Source: Oscheius onirici (Eukaryota; Nematoda; Chromadorea; Rhabditida; Rhabditidae). From it: 64,000 nucleotides of DNA. The DNA lies in NCBI GenBank assembly GCA_932521025.1, contig OW051469.1, positions 1,748,398 through 1,812,397 of the forward strand. Direction: 5' to 3'. Below the pieces are notes generated by a model that saw nothing but the letters and a program-made list of their open reading frames with translations, did no database searches and had not been told where the DNA came from. The translations under genes were made by a program, and so were the position numbers. Below are positions 19,513-32,352 of this stretch, in pieces; the first letter of the stretch is position 1; each line of letters opens with the position of its first letter.

Positions 19513-22188
19513 TTATAAGCGCTGATGCACCACGGCGTAGTCACCGACGGCGATGAGTCCAGCCAACATTTCGTCTCCTTAAATTTGTTTTAATGATTTA
19601 AAAAAAACTTTTCAAACCCGTCGGCTCGATATAGCTTGGAGGAATGCTGAAGGCGTAAGAGTCGATAGAATCCAATGGTCGAAGCTCAACGCCGTAGATG
19701 TAGGGAACGCCTCGGTGCTGCATGTAGTCTATGCTCGTTCCACTGGCCGGATCTGAAGCCTTTTCTTTGAAACAGAAACTTTTCTTGTACTCTTACACAT
19801 CAGCTCGGAGATGGTTCCGTAGGTATAGGTTGCTCCTGTGGCATTCCTCATAGCAACTACAGCTGCCTTCGCTGCGTTTCTCTGAAAGTGTTGTTTAACT
19901 GTTGAGTCTGTGGCCAGATAGAACTGAATAACTGTCTAACTGTTGTCTATGGTTAGCAAGAAGGACGTTGCTGTTGACTGTTGAGTCTGTGGATGGTTTA
20001 GACTTTAAAGGATTGTTGATTCAGATGTTAGCTGTCTAACTGTAGAATCTGTGGCCCGCTAGAATGACTTGACCGTCTAACTGTCTAGTCTGTGACTACA
20101 ATCACGTTAGTAGATGTCTAACTGTTGAGTCAGTGGCCAGTTATGAAGACCTGGATATGTAACTATCCATAGCTAGCCACAAATGGTCTGACTGTCCCTT
20201 ACTTACATAATTACCTGTAGACATGGCTGACGGGCCGGCCCGCGGGGAAAGTTTGGAAAAAGGGGTGTTTTTGACCAAAATCTGCATTTTTTTTGTCATT
20301 TTTTGTAAAAAAAAAAGTTCAGCAAAATATAACAATATTATTATTCTTTGATTTAGTTCTAAAATGCGCTAAAATGCGCTATAATATGACCATCTTCATT
20401 TTTGGTCATTTTTGGTCCGATTCCGGTCCGACGGCCAAGTCTGGGGACCGGACCGAGGCGGGCCGGCCCGGGCCTGGACTCTCCGGCCCGGCCCGGAGCC
20501 ATGTCTAATTACCTGATTATTTAACGGTCCAGTTTTAGTGGCTAGCCGAAACATGTTGTCTTACTGTCAGTTGTCTTGTCTGTGGCCAGCGGCTGTCTAA
20601 CTGTCGAGTTTGTTGCCAGCTCAAACAGAACAGTCTGGCTGTCTAACTGTCGTGTCTGTCACAATTCTCTTTTTTAAGAAGATTTCCCAAAATTCTACCT
20701 GATCAATGTGATTCTCCGTCTTCTCATTCGTGTATCCCCACGGAGAGAGCAAAAGCTGCCCATACGAGTGAAGACTAGCGTAGACTATCAGTTGCGGAAT
20801 CTGCCAAGTGATATAGTCCCGGATTCCGGAAATTTCCGGCTCCGAGAAGGGATGACTGCCAGCGTAGATATTCGAACAGGGCTGTCTATTGGCTCCAGCC
20901 TCTCCCCATCGATAGCCCCAATTTCTATTGGCGTCAGCTCCAACACACCATCTGTTGACCGTCGTGTTCTTGGAGCGCGTCTTTCGCCAGAGCCGGTCTG
21001 TTTTTCGACTGTACTCGTAGCCGTCGGGATTGGATTGGGGCACAATGTGCCAGTCAAACTTGTTCAGAGACCTTGTGATTTGGGGGTCTTTTCCGTAGGT
21101 GAAAACAAGCTGAAAGACTCTAATTTTTTGTTGAACTCGGAGAGCACAAACCTTGTGGATCATGTAGAGAGCCGAAGCCGAGGAAATCCATTCCCGAGCA
21201 TGAACACCGGCATCCACAAAGATAGCAGGTTTCACTGGAGTCGATGGTGTTTTCTTCGAAATCTGAGCAGTCCTTTAAAATGAAGCAAAGAAGGACAGAC
21301 CATGATTCCGTAGACAGGTCTTCCTTCAGAAGAAAGGGTCAAGTTGATCAGCTTGACCAAGTCCGGCTTCTCTCGGGCCAGCTGTTCCATGTAGTTGGAC
21401 ATCTGAAGAGTCTCTGACTCTTTGACTCTCTACCTCTCTGTCCCTCTGTCTCTGACTCTTACTCCGTCTCTCCGTTCCTCTGTCTCTCTGACTCTCTGAC
21501 TCTTTCTGACTCTCTCTGACTCTGTCTCTCTGTCTGGCTGTCTCTCTGACTCCCCGACTCTCTCTCTCTCTCTCTCACCTCCTCGTAAGAATGATAATTG
21601 TCCAGGTCAAACTGTTCAGCTGACCTTGGTGATCGCTTTATACGTGCCGAAATCAGCAGATCTCGTTTTTCTCGTTGGATAACCCTGTAACAGTCGTCAT
21701 TACACCCAGCAAAAAAATCACCTTTGAATGTCATCGTGTAGAAGGTCAACCTGTCTGACTCCTTTCTTCTGAAGCAGTTCGATCAAAGTCGAATGAAACT
21801 CGGGAGCAACTAGCACATCGGCGGTCTTCCGATGTTTAGATGGCTCAGCCCAGACGTCGACCAAGAGTCGCCGCTGTCCTTTTCCCATATCGAAACCCTC
21901 TCCTTCTAGTCCGTCTAACCATTCGGCAGTCTTTTCATCTGCCTCGAAACGAAGCAGCTTGTACCTGAGAGTGGATATCGTTTGGGTCAGAAATACGCCG
22001 TGGTGAGACCGTCAGCGGTCTCGTCACGAAACAAAAAATGACGGGAGTCGATGGGCCTCGTACCGAAAAAGGTTGGTCAATCTGGCCTGATCTTGCAGTC
22101 AGTTCTGCCAAGGAGAAAAAACCAACCCGGAATAGTCATAGGCGGCGGAGAGGGCAAAAACCACAAGTTGGAGAAGCAGTGGAAGCAT
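19513..22188 (-). CDS. M14 metallocarboxypeptidase (A/B type), secreted
   Basis: Nine exons: 22188-22127, 21964-21722, 21684-21579, 21402-21301, 21262-21152, 21109-20699, 19881-19797, 19752-19618, 19577-19513; 439 residues. It removes C-terminal residues from peptides using one zinc ion. A signal peptide (1-16) and an activation propeptide (to about 120) precede the catalytic domain. Zinc ligands are His191 and Glu194 in HAREW and His322 in SLHSYGQ. Substrate-binding elements NPDGYEYS and DANRNW are present. The flexible Tyr corresponds to YPASGTSIDY, and the catalytic base is Glu396 in YGVELRP. Full length, no broken motif. The intron at 19882-20698 is packed with GTCTAACTGT repeats. Metal-site residues intact, so an active enzyme is expected; A versus B specificity cannot be judged safely. 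Confidence 0.93.
19893..20650. repeat. Intronic CTGTCTAACTGT interspersed repeats
   Basis: Variants of CTGTCTAACTGTTGAGTCTG with TGGCCAG recur about ten times, interrupted at 20225-20505 by a GC-rich GGCCGGCCC palindromic segment. The same core is repeated in the opposite orientation in an OXCT1 intron (45190-45530). Confidence 0.6.
21411..21580. repeat. TCTCTGAC-rich low-complexity run
   Basis: Imperfect TCTCTGACTC and GTCTCTCTG units filling the intron between carboxypeptidase exons 3 and 4. Confidence 0.7.
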
Positions 22189-22569
22189 CAGGCGTTCTCT
22201 AAAAATGTCATTGGAACGGCCAGTGGCTAACACATCAAGGACACACGAGAAAGTTTAGAGAAATCAACAAGGAATTGAGAGTAAATATATGAGGTCTCTG
22301 TGTGTCTAGGGAGAGAGATAAGACTTCAGGAGAAGGCGAACAACAAGCCCATAATTTACATAAGGAAGAGCAGGGAACCCAGTTAGAAACAGATGCCCCT
22401 GATGATTGGAAACAGCTGGTCCGAGAGCGGATCGAAACCTTAGGCTGTGGGGGAGAGAACCGGCCGTGTGTCTTCTTGGCGCCAGACACACGTGTGCCCT
22501 GAGGCGTTTATGTCCGGCAAAGCTGTTTACTTTTCGAGACAAAAGAGAAGCCAGAAGGCATGGGGACAA

Positions 22570-22799
<230 letters not shown>

Positions 22800-22876
22800 A
22801 TAAACTAGAAACAACAGAACAGCTTCCTGATTATTACTGGTTCTGATCCCGAATAAGAGACAGTTGACCCCTGCTA

Positions 22877-23382
22877 ATGATGCGACAAGTTGTTGCGATC
22901 TTAATCCTTCTACCACGGACACATCAACGTAAGTTATCTTTGATTAGCACTTTAAGCGAAGTTTAGAATCGCCGGTAGCTGAAACGTTGGGAAACTACCT
23001 GCCGGGAGCTGGAGGAAAAGCTCCCCCGACTTTTAATGAGGCTCTTGGAGAGTACTTTCCAATCGCAGCTCCTAAACCGCCACCGCCAGTTGGCTTGGGA
23101 ACCGCAACTGAGGTATCTGTGAAAGGTTTCCTTTGTCTGAATTCAACCTGAATGACAAATGGTACGAAGAATAGGACAGAGAATGGCTGAAATTCAATGT
23201 AAAATTTTCTTGATTGTTTTCAGGTCCCGATAGAAGCCTCGACCTGGAATCGTTTCAACGCTGCCGGCTGGAAGACGGACGAGAACGGTAATGTCTGGGT
23301 CGGGGACGAGTTTGCCAAGCTATATCTCATCTCCGTCGGCTCATTTTGGCCCTTCCCCAAGGATTACAAGAAGAAGAAATAG
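22877..23382 (+). CDS. Small secreted protein, unidentified
   Basis: Three exons: 22877-22928, 22967-23112, 23224-23382; 118 residues. The N-terminus (MMRQVVAILILLPRTHQ) looks like a short signal peptide. The mature part has a Pro-rich APKPPPPVG linker and a C-terminal block, WNRFNAAGWKTDENGNVWVG, ending FPKDYKKKK. No known domain recognised. AATAAA is at 23399-23404, and the gene converges on RALGAPB with 72 bp between stops. Frames and splice signals agree throughout. Confidence 0.62.
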
Positions 23383-23454
23383 ACCTCGTTCATTATCAAA
23401 TAAATATATAATATGCAGATATCACAGGCAGAGTAACCAGATTTTCAATTTCCG

Positions 23455-26400
23455 TCATCGTGGCTTGATCAGACGCTGAAGGAAGTCTTCGTAGGTAAGC
23501 ACCGAGATGTACCTCTTCGAGAATTCCGCAATGGCGTGTTTTCTCTTGGAATGACTGAATGTGTAGTTTTCAACTTCGGCCACACCACGCCGATTAATAT
23601 TCAATAGTGTGATTCTCATAAGTGAGGGAAGAGACATCAGAGAGACGACCGTACCGTCACAGAGGGGTCCAGCCTCACCGAACCTTAAAGGATTGCTTGT
23701 TTTTGCTTAAAATTAAAGAAACCTGTTGAGAGTACCTCTGGTCTGAACGTGAATGAGGCCTTGCTCAATCTGACAGAGGAAAAAGGCAACAAAAGGAGTC
23801 TTTTCATTTCTCTGTTGAGGCGTCTTGTCACCGCCGTCATCACAGACGCATAGAAGTTCTTCGACGGGGAAATGAAGGAGATCTTCGGCCTTCTCGAGCC
23901 AGATAATCATGACTTTTAGGTCGGAACAGCGACGGGCAGGAGGATTTCCTGAAACAACGATTCCTTTTTTTATTAGGTAATTTCAAATATCGCGCCGAAT
24001 ATTCCGCGCGACTTTGTACCAACTGACGCAGTCGGTTATTTTTTCCAAAAACTGCCTATTTCTTATCAGTTTTGTTGTCATATAGGTATTTATTCACGCT
24101 GAGTTCGAAAATGTGGTCGAAAAACATCGAAGAGTGTCGAAAACCCATGAAAAAAGCCAGCTTTTAATTAAATACAACGAGATTCGCCTGATGGCTACTC
24201 GCGATCGTGACGAGACCTCTAAATTTTGTTTTCGAAAATCCTTTAAAGAATTGATTTGGTGTCCCTATTCGTTGAAAAAAGACTATAGCGCTTCGACTTC
24301 GGAACCAAAAGTATTCAGTTCGATCCCCGCACATATCAGAAATTTTGCAGTTTTTTTGCGAAACGTACGAGCACGCTTTTATCCCACGGCTTCAAAAATA
24401 GTGATTACAGTTCTTCAAAGTTAGGCGCGAAATTCAAAAAGTTCACTTCCATACAGTCCAATTCGTCTCTATAACTCACCAGCCATACTGTTGCCTCTTC
24501 CATAAATCTCCCTCTCGACTCCCAGATTCGAATGTCCGCGGCTCCTTGACTCACTCTCCATGGACTGCATACTCTCACTGCGTGTCTCTTCAGACGATGC
24601 CGAGGACATGTTCGAGTTCTTGAAGTTTGAGCCGCCTGAAGGAGAAAATAGATTAAAATTACAGTACTCTTACGTCTGGAACTGACAGCCGGGACAGTTA
24701 GCTCCTGTTTGAAAAGTCTCAGACTCCTTTCCGTCGGCATGAGGAAGGCAATCTCACAATTGGCGTCAGCCCACCAGAGGGAGTGAGTAACACCGTCGAT
24801 AATGTAGTGGTCAACTGGTTCAGACTCTTCCAGTGGTTCTGAACAGTTCAGTGTGACTCTCAGTCTCTCTGAACTCACTTCTCTCACTACTGAAAGCCGT
24901 CGACCAATGTCCCGTCCAAGAATCATGGACTCCCGCCTCGACTCCCTCTCCCAGTTCCGACAAAAAGCCACAAAAATCTGCCGAAGTGTTCTGGATATTC
25001 AGAGCATTGTCCAGTATATCCACAGCTGATCGCTGTCCTTCTTTGACATAGAAAATGTGAGCAGTCTGAAGACTTCGGGACGGACAGCTGTCGACAATTT
25101 CGTGTAAATCACGGTAAAAGTCGGCACTCTGACCAGAGTCCAAAGGGACTATCTCCGAACCAAAGGCATTTTTATCGATGAGACCGAGATCGTAGAGAAG
25201 GATGCGGATAGAATCGCAGGATGTGGCAGGACTAAAAAAAAGTTTCGAAAAAAGACTGACAAAATCTTACGGAGTCGGCTGAACAGTCCTCTTCTCTGGA
25301 GGGATCCCAGCCCAGACATTTCTTCTCTGAGCCTCAGTCTGTATACTCAGGGTACTCATAGTCTTCAGGATATCGTCAGTCTCATCCGTTGGTTCTAGAT
25401 TTCTGATGGTCGTGTCCCTGAACGTTTTGTAGAGTGTCTTTCAGTCTCTCACTTACAATTTACACGTGTTCTTCAAGAACTCGGCAGGAATGGCAAAATT
25501 CTGTCCGATTGGTGATTGCGGTGGAGGAAAGACTGGAATCGAAGTGCTTGGAGTCTTGTCACTGCTTTCAGAAGCTGAAATCTCTGTCAATATTAAGTAC
25601 TGTCTTAGAAGCACCCGTAAGAAATACGCAATTGCGTATTCACGTTTTTCGGAGTCAAGACGGCATTTCCTGACTTTGTGATGTTTTGCAAAGTTGTAGC
25701 CCATGACGTTCTCTACAACTTTGCAAAACATCAAAAAGCTGAAAAATGGTGTCTTGACCCTGAAAAACGTGAATACGTAATTACGTATTTCTTACGAGCT
25801 TCTAATAGAGGTAATTCGGTACGTACTGATAGTCTGTTCAGAGCCTCTAGAAACCGCAGAAGAGACGGAGGAAAGTGTGGATTGTGATGCCAGCGAACTT
25901 CTAGTGCTAGGATCCGTACTCATAGAGGACAAAGAAGCCGTAGCTGGAGTCGGTGGAACTTCTCCGAACTCATCCAGTCCCGGTCTCAATCTAGCTATTC
26001 CAACGCTAGCAGACTGAAGAGGAGACCTCCTTACGTAGGCCACACAGGGACAGCCGTCGCTCTGCGTCACTATATGTTGAGCCTCGTGGAAGGATATAAT
26101 TGTGTCTCCATTGATCAAAAAATGGAGGAATCTCGTAGTATCGATGGCTGACGGTCCGTAGAGATACAGTAGTCTCCGCTCATCACAAATCGACCAGCGG
26201 CCGCCTCGACCAACGGAATTGAAGAGAGTATGCATGAGGTATTCTCCGGCCTCGTAGACTCTCCGACTGGCGGCCTTCTTCTCTTCAGATTCGTTCCTCT
26301 TACTGCCAGTCATTCCCAGCTGAATCGTCTCGGAGACGGTATTCAGAACTCCTTCACATTCGGCCAGGAGAGGAGCGGCGGTCAGCCAGACGGCGATGGA

Positions 26401-29400
26401 GTTGAAGGCGGCAACGATCTGAACATGGAATTCTGTCAAGATGCAGTTAAATCTTTATAGTACTGTTGGTTAGGACTGTCAGTTCAAAACAGCTCATTTT
26501 AGAATAGACTCGACTCGGGTCGGTACAGTCCTCGATTCGAATCGGCTCGTGACTTTCGACTCGACCAAGTATACTGGCTACCAGTAAAAATAATGAAAAG
26601 GTAGAAAAATGTCGTCGCCAATCCGAAAAATATGTATACGCAATTGCGTATTTTTTTTGTATTCGAATAGTGGCGCAGTGCCTTTATTCAAATATTTACG
26701 GTAAATTTTAGGATCTCCCCCGAATCTACAGTAACACGGTCCAAGTCAAAAAAGATACGGTAACTCGGAATATGGGAAAAGTACCGTATACCCAAACGCT
26801 GAAAGTAAAGCGTTAGTTCGGCATACGGTACTTTCGCGAATTTTTCCGGCTCCGTTTTTTAGAAAAAAAAATTTCAATCCGCTCTGAACTTTAGGATAAG
26901 CCCCAAAGCTACAGTGACCCGATGTCTGAATTCAAAAGCAACAGTAGTCCAAACTAGCCTTACACTTGGAATGTAAAAAGGCAGGCTTCACAGGACCTAC
27001 CGCACGCCTGGGTCCCGTCACGAAATACAAAAAAAGTGAAAAACTTACAGTTGAATGAAGATCCTTTGAATGAAGCGGAGGCGGTTTTCCCAGCTGGTAC
27101 TCTATGAATCTACAAAGAGAAGCGACAATGAGAGAACCCGTTGAGACGTCGTCTGGAAAAAAAAACTAAAAAAACTAAAAAGAAACTATTCACTGTTGCT
27201 GAACAAAATGGCTGACGGTAGCTGAGAGAAAGCGTTGAGCATGTCAATGGCAGCGAGACTGACAGAATGGTCTCCAGCCCATTCCGGTCGACAGATTCGG
27301 TCACAGACGGCCGAGACGATGCCTCGAACCAGAGAGACACAGAGTCCTTTCTCTGGAGGAGAGCCAATAATCTCAGTAGTTATACGGTGCATCTCGGCGT
27401 ACTGTTCGTCGTTTAGACCGACGTCGAAGGAGCAACTCTCTTCCATCAGGACGGTGCAGAGAGACAGAGCCATCTGGAGATTGACGGGGTCTGTCTCATT
27501 CCTCAGACTGAACACGAGTGTCTTGTACATTCGGGATCGAAGATGGAGGTAGGTGGCGGCACTGGATTTCAGGGGAGTTTCGGAAATTTCTGGAAGAGTA
27601 CTGTAATGAGAGACAAATAGAAAAAAAAACTTACGAGGAATCCTAGCCATCCCAAACGTGGTCGGCCAGCTGGTAATCGTAGCCAGGGCACGAAGACAAC
27701 AGCGCCGCACCTCTACCTCCGTAATTGAGGGATGGAGTCTGAACATTTTGATGTGAAGAGAGCAAAAATGATTAGAGCACCTGACTTTTGTGCTCTCAAT
27801 GAGAACAATGTCCAGAGCGTAAAGATAGTGTGGAAGAATTGCTTCTATGGAAGGAAGAGCTAGACGAAACAGAGAGTGACCGTAGTAGAAGAGGGCACAC
27901 AGGACCATTCTGTCTTTCTGGAAGCCGTGTTTAGTCTCTGTCCTTTTGTCTCTGTCTATCTGACTCCCTGACTCTCTGTCTGTCTCTCTGTGTCTATCTC
28001 TCTCTGACATTCTGTCTCTCTGACTCACTGTCTCTCTGAGTCTCTCACCTCAATCAGACTCTGGTATACTGTAGCCACATAACTGGCAATCTGTTCTGGA
28101 GGTAATCTCTCTGTAGTCGCCTTGGAGCAGACCATTCTGGTGAGAGCTCCCAGTGCCGCTGCTCTACCCGCCGAGACTCCTGAACCTACTGTTTCAAAAA
28201 TTGAAAAGGAACGTACCATCAACAACCAGGGGTCCACTTTCCGCGAACGCGTCGTCAGTCTCGGTATTCTCTCTTCGAAGATGGTCACGCCGCTCTGTAC
28301 CACTTTGCATTGCATCCGGGATTTCATCTAAGTCAACTGATTGCAGCGACAGACCCGAGATGACATCTAAAAATAATTTTTAGCAAAAATTAAAAAAATG
28401 GCAAAAATCTTACAAATATCGCTGTTCTGATAGGCTAAAGGGGATAGCCAGCACGGTAGCGAGCTCTTGGAATCGGTCATAATGATCTGGGACGAACTGT
28501 TGCATAGTCGCTTGCACAAACATGCATCCGCTATGTGTAGTGGGAGAGAGACGGAACGATAATACGGGCAGGGGAGGGAGAGTCCGAGAAAACCGGTTGG
28601 AGACTATGGTGAAACAGACAGAGAGAGGAAGAATGACATGAGGATGAATAACTATATTGAACCAGAGAGAGAGATAGAGAGACTGGGATATTTGTGGCAG
28701 CTGGACAAACATTAGTGTGTGGATTAGAATTCCGGTAGGTGGAAAGAGAGAGAGCGTGCGGGTGAAAGAAAAACTAGACCGTTACCTAGAGATTTACTGC
28801 CTGATTGGATCTGTTCAGTGTTCGGTCCGATTCAGGGAGAGACAGGGGGACAAAGATAGAGGGACAGAAGAACAGAGAGACAGAGAATCAGAGAGACTGA
28901 GAGACAGAGGCATAGAGATAGACAGAAAAACTGAGGAACAGAGACTCTTAGAATCAGAGAGACAAAGAGTCTGAAAGTCTGAGAATCACTGAACAGAAAG
29001 ACAGGGGGACAGGGGGACAGGGGGACAGGGGGACAGACAAAGAGACAGAGAGTCGGAAAGACAGAGAGAGGGACAGAGAGTCAGAGTCGGAGATTCAGAG
29101 AGTCAGAAAGTCAGAGAGACAGAGGAAAGCAATATCAGTTGTTATGAAAACTACTGCCCAGTTCCAGAGAAAGCCATGAGCGTCAGCCGTTCCATTGTTA
29201 TATACGCATGAAAAGGGGGAGAAATTCCCTTTTTCCTGGCAACTTTTATGGTTTTCCAAGCCAACAAAGGGGTCCTATGCAAATAAACGAGAGACACAAG
29301 CTTTGTACAGGAAGAGGTAAAGAGAGGCGGGAGCGAGATTGAAATTAATTTGATCCCCGACCGTAAAAGGACAGGTTGAATATATTGATTCAAAAGAGAG

Positions 29401-32219
29401 GTCGAGTGAGGGAGATTATGCCGAGAGAGAGAGAGCGGGGTGGTCTACTCTCGGAACGACTCTGACAGATTGTCAGTTACGAGCACAAATACAGCCCCGG
29501 CATCAGTCAACAACCTGTGTGACTAAGCGATAAAGGCCAAAGGACTGTAACATGTAGAGAAAAAGTATCTTTTTGGAAGAAGGAACCGGTCTGTCCCTCT
29601 CTTACCTTCACAGACATCTCCCTTCGTTTTGTTCTGTTGCGGTGACAGAGCAGCTTCCAGTAACCATCCCATAGTCAGCGCCAGAAGACGTTCACTCTTC
29701 GGACCACCGACTGTCACTTGAGGACGACGGAGTTGACAGCCTGAAGACGTAAATGTGGGGAAGGAGGAGATCTCTGGCCAGCAATTAGTCTTTACGAGCC
29801 TCGAGCAAAATGGAAAAACTTAGAGTAAACTGAGATCTGACCTTGGGTCTAAAAGAAGACTCATGGTTCCTGTATTTTTCTTATCGGGGCGACTGTTTCC
29901 AACATGAGTCAGTAGATTATCTAAGTACTCACCTTCCAGATGCTTCCCAATCAGAGCAGAATTCACCGACTGTGAGTCCATTGAACTCGTCTCAAACGCT
30001 TTTCCATTCTGAAAAAAACAGATTGTGAGCAAACAAATGACCCAACCTTGGCCATTTTCCCCGGAGCGGACTGCGTCCTCCCTCCAATGTGTCCATTACT
30101 GCGGTCTGAATTAGTTTGTCTCTTTCAAAAAGACTCTCTGTGTGTGACCCCTACCGGATACTCGAAGGTGTCCGCGTTGAAGGTCGTCGCGACCACTGAC
30201 TGAAGAGGAAAATGAGGCTCTGTCCTCTCCGGGATGATATTCGGACTCTTCTTGATGAGAGGCAGCGTCTTGATTGTTTAGCTGGCGGAGACAGGCTTCA
30301 GTACTGAAGTTTCCAGCTGTTTGGTAGTTGTCTCCTGAAAGGGTACTGTTTAGAGACAGGGACAGGGACAGAACTAACCATAGAAAATATCCACCATTCT
30401 CTGAAGAGTCGTCACGGCTACGAAGAAGGAGATTGGCAGGGAATGATTGGTAACGGGACCCTGTCTGGGAGCGATTCCCTCATCTGAATGAAAAAGAGGT
30501 CGAGGCGACAGACTGTCCACTTACGGAGCGGTTTGTTTTGTTGCGGCGAATGAGCGAGGATCTCAGCTGGCGAATCGAGAAGCGACAGGAAGTAGAACCA
30601 ACTCTGGTAGAGGAGATTCACTCCGCCGTCCTCGGTATTCACTGGGATCTGATCAAACTGCTGTATGCTCTCGTCTTCTGAACGTTGGCTTTACTGGAGT
30701 ACAATCAGAATACTTACGCAGTACTGAACGATTGTAGTCCTCTCCGTACATTTGCCGAACAACCATTACGGTAAGTGCCAGTACCTTCTTTGCCCAGACT
30801 TCCACGACAGAGACCTGAAAGGACTGGTTAGAATTTATTGGATCTTTCTGAGTTCAGGCTTGTTGGTTTCTTGCGCCGCGCCATACTTTTCAGCCGATCG
30901 GCCAGGGGCGCGCCGCTGAGGATTTGGGCAAAACAAAACAATTTTTTGCATTTTTAAGTGCTTTATACTCTTTTTTCGACTTCTGGATGGTTTTAACCGA
31001 TTCAGCGTGGAAAAAATGACCTTAGACACGTCTATTCCGCCAAAAAAAAATTGAAAAAAAACCTGGAGAAAAGGCAAATTGTGTGAAAAAGTGTGTTTTT
31101 GTCCATTTCTCCATGCTTTCCCTTCAAAAATCATAATCAACAAGCTGTCTCTCTGAACTCACATGATGTCTCCACCGCCTACAGAGTACAGCCAGAGTTC
31201 TCCAGTAGGCCGGAGATGGAATGCTCTCATTGGCTACGGCTCTACTCCACAGGTCGAAAAGAGTATTAACTACCTGAGGACCGGCACGGATACAAAGCTC
31301 GTCTGAACTTGTATTGAATGATGAGAGAAAATGTCCTCTCACCAGTACAGGGAGAGTCATAAAAAAGAAGATCCGCCGAGTTTAGCATGAATCCCAAGGA
31401 CCTGGACCAGACCTAAATCTCTCTTATAGATATTTTCATCCATTTTTTTCACCTCATCCTGATATTTTCTGCTAGCCGACTGGATCAGAGCCTTCAACGA
31501 GTCTAGGACAACTTGTATCTCTGCTGCTTGTCTCTCCACTGCCAGATTTCTTGAGGCTTCTTGACCAGTTCCGTGGTAGAGGAATATTGATCGGAGAGCG
31601 TCCATAATGTTCCGGAAATACTTTTCCGGAGTGTCTAGAAGGGGAACAGGGCTTTTGTTGTCCGGATATTCGGTCAAGGCTCTGAGCCATCGAGAGTAGA
31701 CAGACACGGCTCCGTGAACACTCTCATAGCCTCTCTTTGTTGAAAAGGAGAAGCCGAGAGCATGGTTCAGAACCTAAAAATGAACAGATTTAATACAAAA
31801 GAGTAAAATAAAAGATTTGAGCTTGGGGATCCGAACCCCTGACCCATTGGATCTCATGTCGCGCAACTTGGCACTGCGCCATGGAGGCGAATTGCGTCGG
31901 CGAATCTGGACGACCTATGATACCATCACGAATTTCTTGTGTGTAAAAATGTAAAATTATGTCGGAGAAATCTTCTTTTTGAGAGGTCAGGCAAAAAATG
32001 TGCTAACCTGCATGCACCAGCGAAGTTGTTCTTCAGTCTGAAGCCGAATATAGTTTTCTGTGTCATCCTTAGCCAATTCTTGGATCAAAGAAGCGGAAAC
32101 TGTTTCACTCGTCGCACTAAAAAATTGTATACAGAAAAACGGCTGGGTCACCCTGTGAAGAGGTCGAGGATGGTCGAGCCGACTGCTGGAAACTCCAGCA
32201 CCGGCCATTCCTCGTACAT
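23455..32219 (-). CDS. RALGAPB: Ral GTPase-activating protein subunit beta
   Basis: 27 exons: 32219-32152, 32116-32008, 31773-31453, 31412-31343, 31302-31163, 30814-30718, 30677-30525, 30483-30379, 30334-30155, 30105-30047, 30008-29933, 29740-29606, 28530-28414, 28366-28217, 28188-28049, 27917-27781, 27738-27635, 27589-27194, 27101-27049, 26418-25827, 25574-25457, 25417-25271, 25231-24891, 24838-24674, 24635-24480, 23948-23723, 23683-23455. All phases agree and give 1527 residues (human about 1494). RALGAPB is the non-catalytic partner of the alpha subunits that stimulate GTP hydrolysis on RalA/RalB, restraining Ral and mTORC1. Conserved blocks: start MYEEWPVLEF, PSPAYWRTLAVLCRRWRHH, RNETDPVNLQMAL, IVAAFNSIAVWL, SWTGHWSTAF and a C-terminal Rap/Ran-GAP-like region. 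The junction at 27194/27101 is the least certain. It is probably the last cistron of an operon. Confidence 0.9.
24030..24300. repeat. Intronic repeat, copy shared with 37640-37900
   Basis: Shares long near-identical stretches with the other copy: ATAGGTATTTATTCACG, AACATCGAAGAGTGTCGAAA, TTTTCGAAAATCCTTTAAAG, AATTGATTTGGTG. Sits in the RALGAPB intron 23949-24479, same orientation as the copy in BAZ1A. Confidence 0.7.
25622..25793. repeat. Hairpin repeat (ACGCAATTGCGTA family), full copy
   Basis: Ends AAATACGCAATTGCGTATTC and GAATACGTAATTACGTATTT, core TGTTTTGCAAAGTTGTAGCC with complement CTACAACTTTGCAAAACA. Fills the RALGAPB intron 25575-25826. Confidence 0.78.
26570..26700. repeat. Hairpin repeat, right half resembling the 4441 copy
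   Basis: TGTATACGCAATTGCGTA, then ATTCGAATAGTGGCGCAGTG, as in the right arm at 4610-4660. Confidence 0.6.
28830..29130. repeat. CAGAGA/GGGACA degenerate cloud
   Basis: Imperfect GACAGAGA, CAGAGAGTC and GACAGGGG units in the 1.1-kb RALGAPB intron 28531-29605. Confidence 0.7.
30878..31115. repeat. Putative element with partial inverted structure in a RALGAPB intron
   Basis: AT-rich block containing GACACGTCTATTCCGCC, similar to GGTAGGTCTATTCCGAC at 61240, after a GGGGCGCGCCGC palindrome. Non-coding. Confidence 0.35.
31818..31890 (-). other. tRNA-like sequence, GGCGCAGTGCCAAG family
   Basis: On the minus strand: ATGGCGCAGTGCCAAGTTGC, later GGGGTTCGGATCCCC. Lies in RALGAPB intron 2, sense to the gene. 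Confidence 0.55.
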
Positions 32220-32223
32220 CTAA

Positions 32224-32321
32224 TCTGGAATTTTGTTCTAAAATAGCACAACAATTTAACAAGATAAAAATCAGCGATAACTGCGACAAAAAATCAGCTG
32301 CAAAGACAAAAAATCTTTATT
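32224..32321 (-). promoter_or_regulatory. Intercistronic region: poly(A) signal plus trans-splice acceptor before RALGAPB
   Basis: AATAAA at 32321-32316, a T-rich tract, then AAAATTCCAG ending at 32225, five bases before the RALGAPB ATG. The spacing from signal to acceptor is about 92 nt. Confidence 0.65.
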
Positions 32322-32352
32322 TTGACTGGGGTCCGAGACCAAACAAAAGTTG

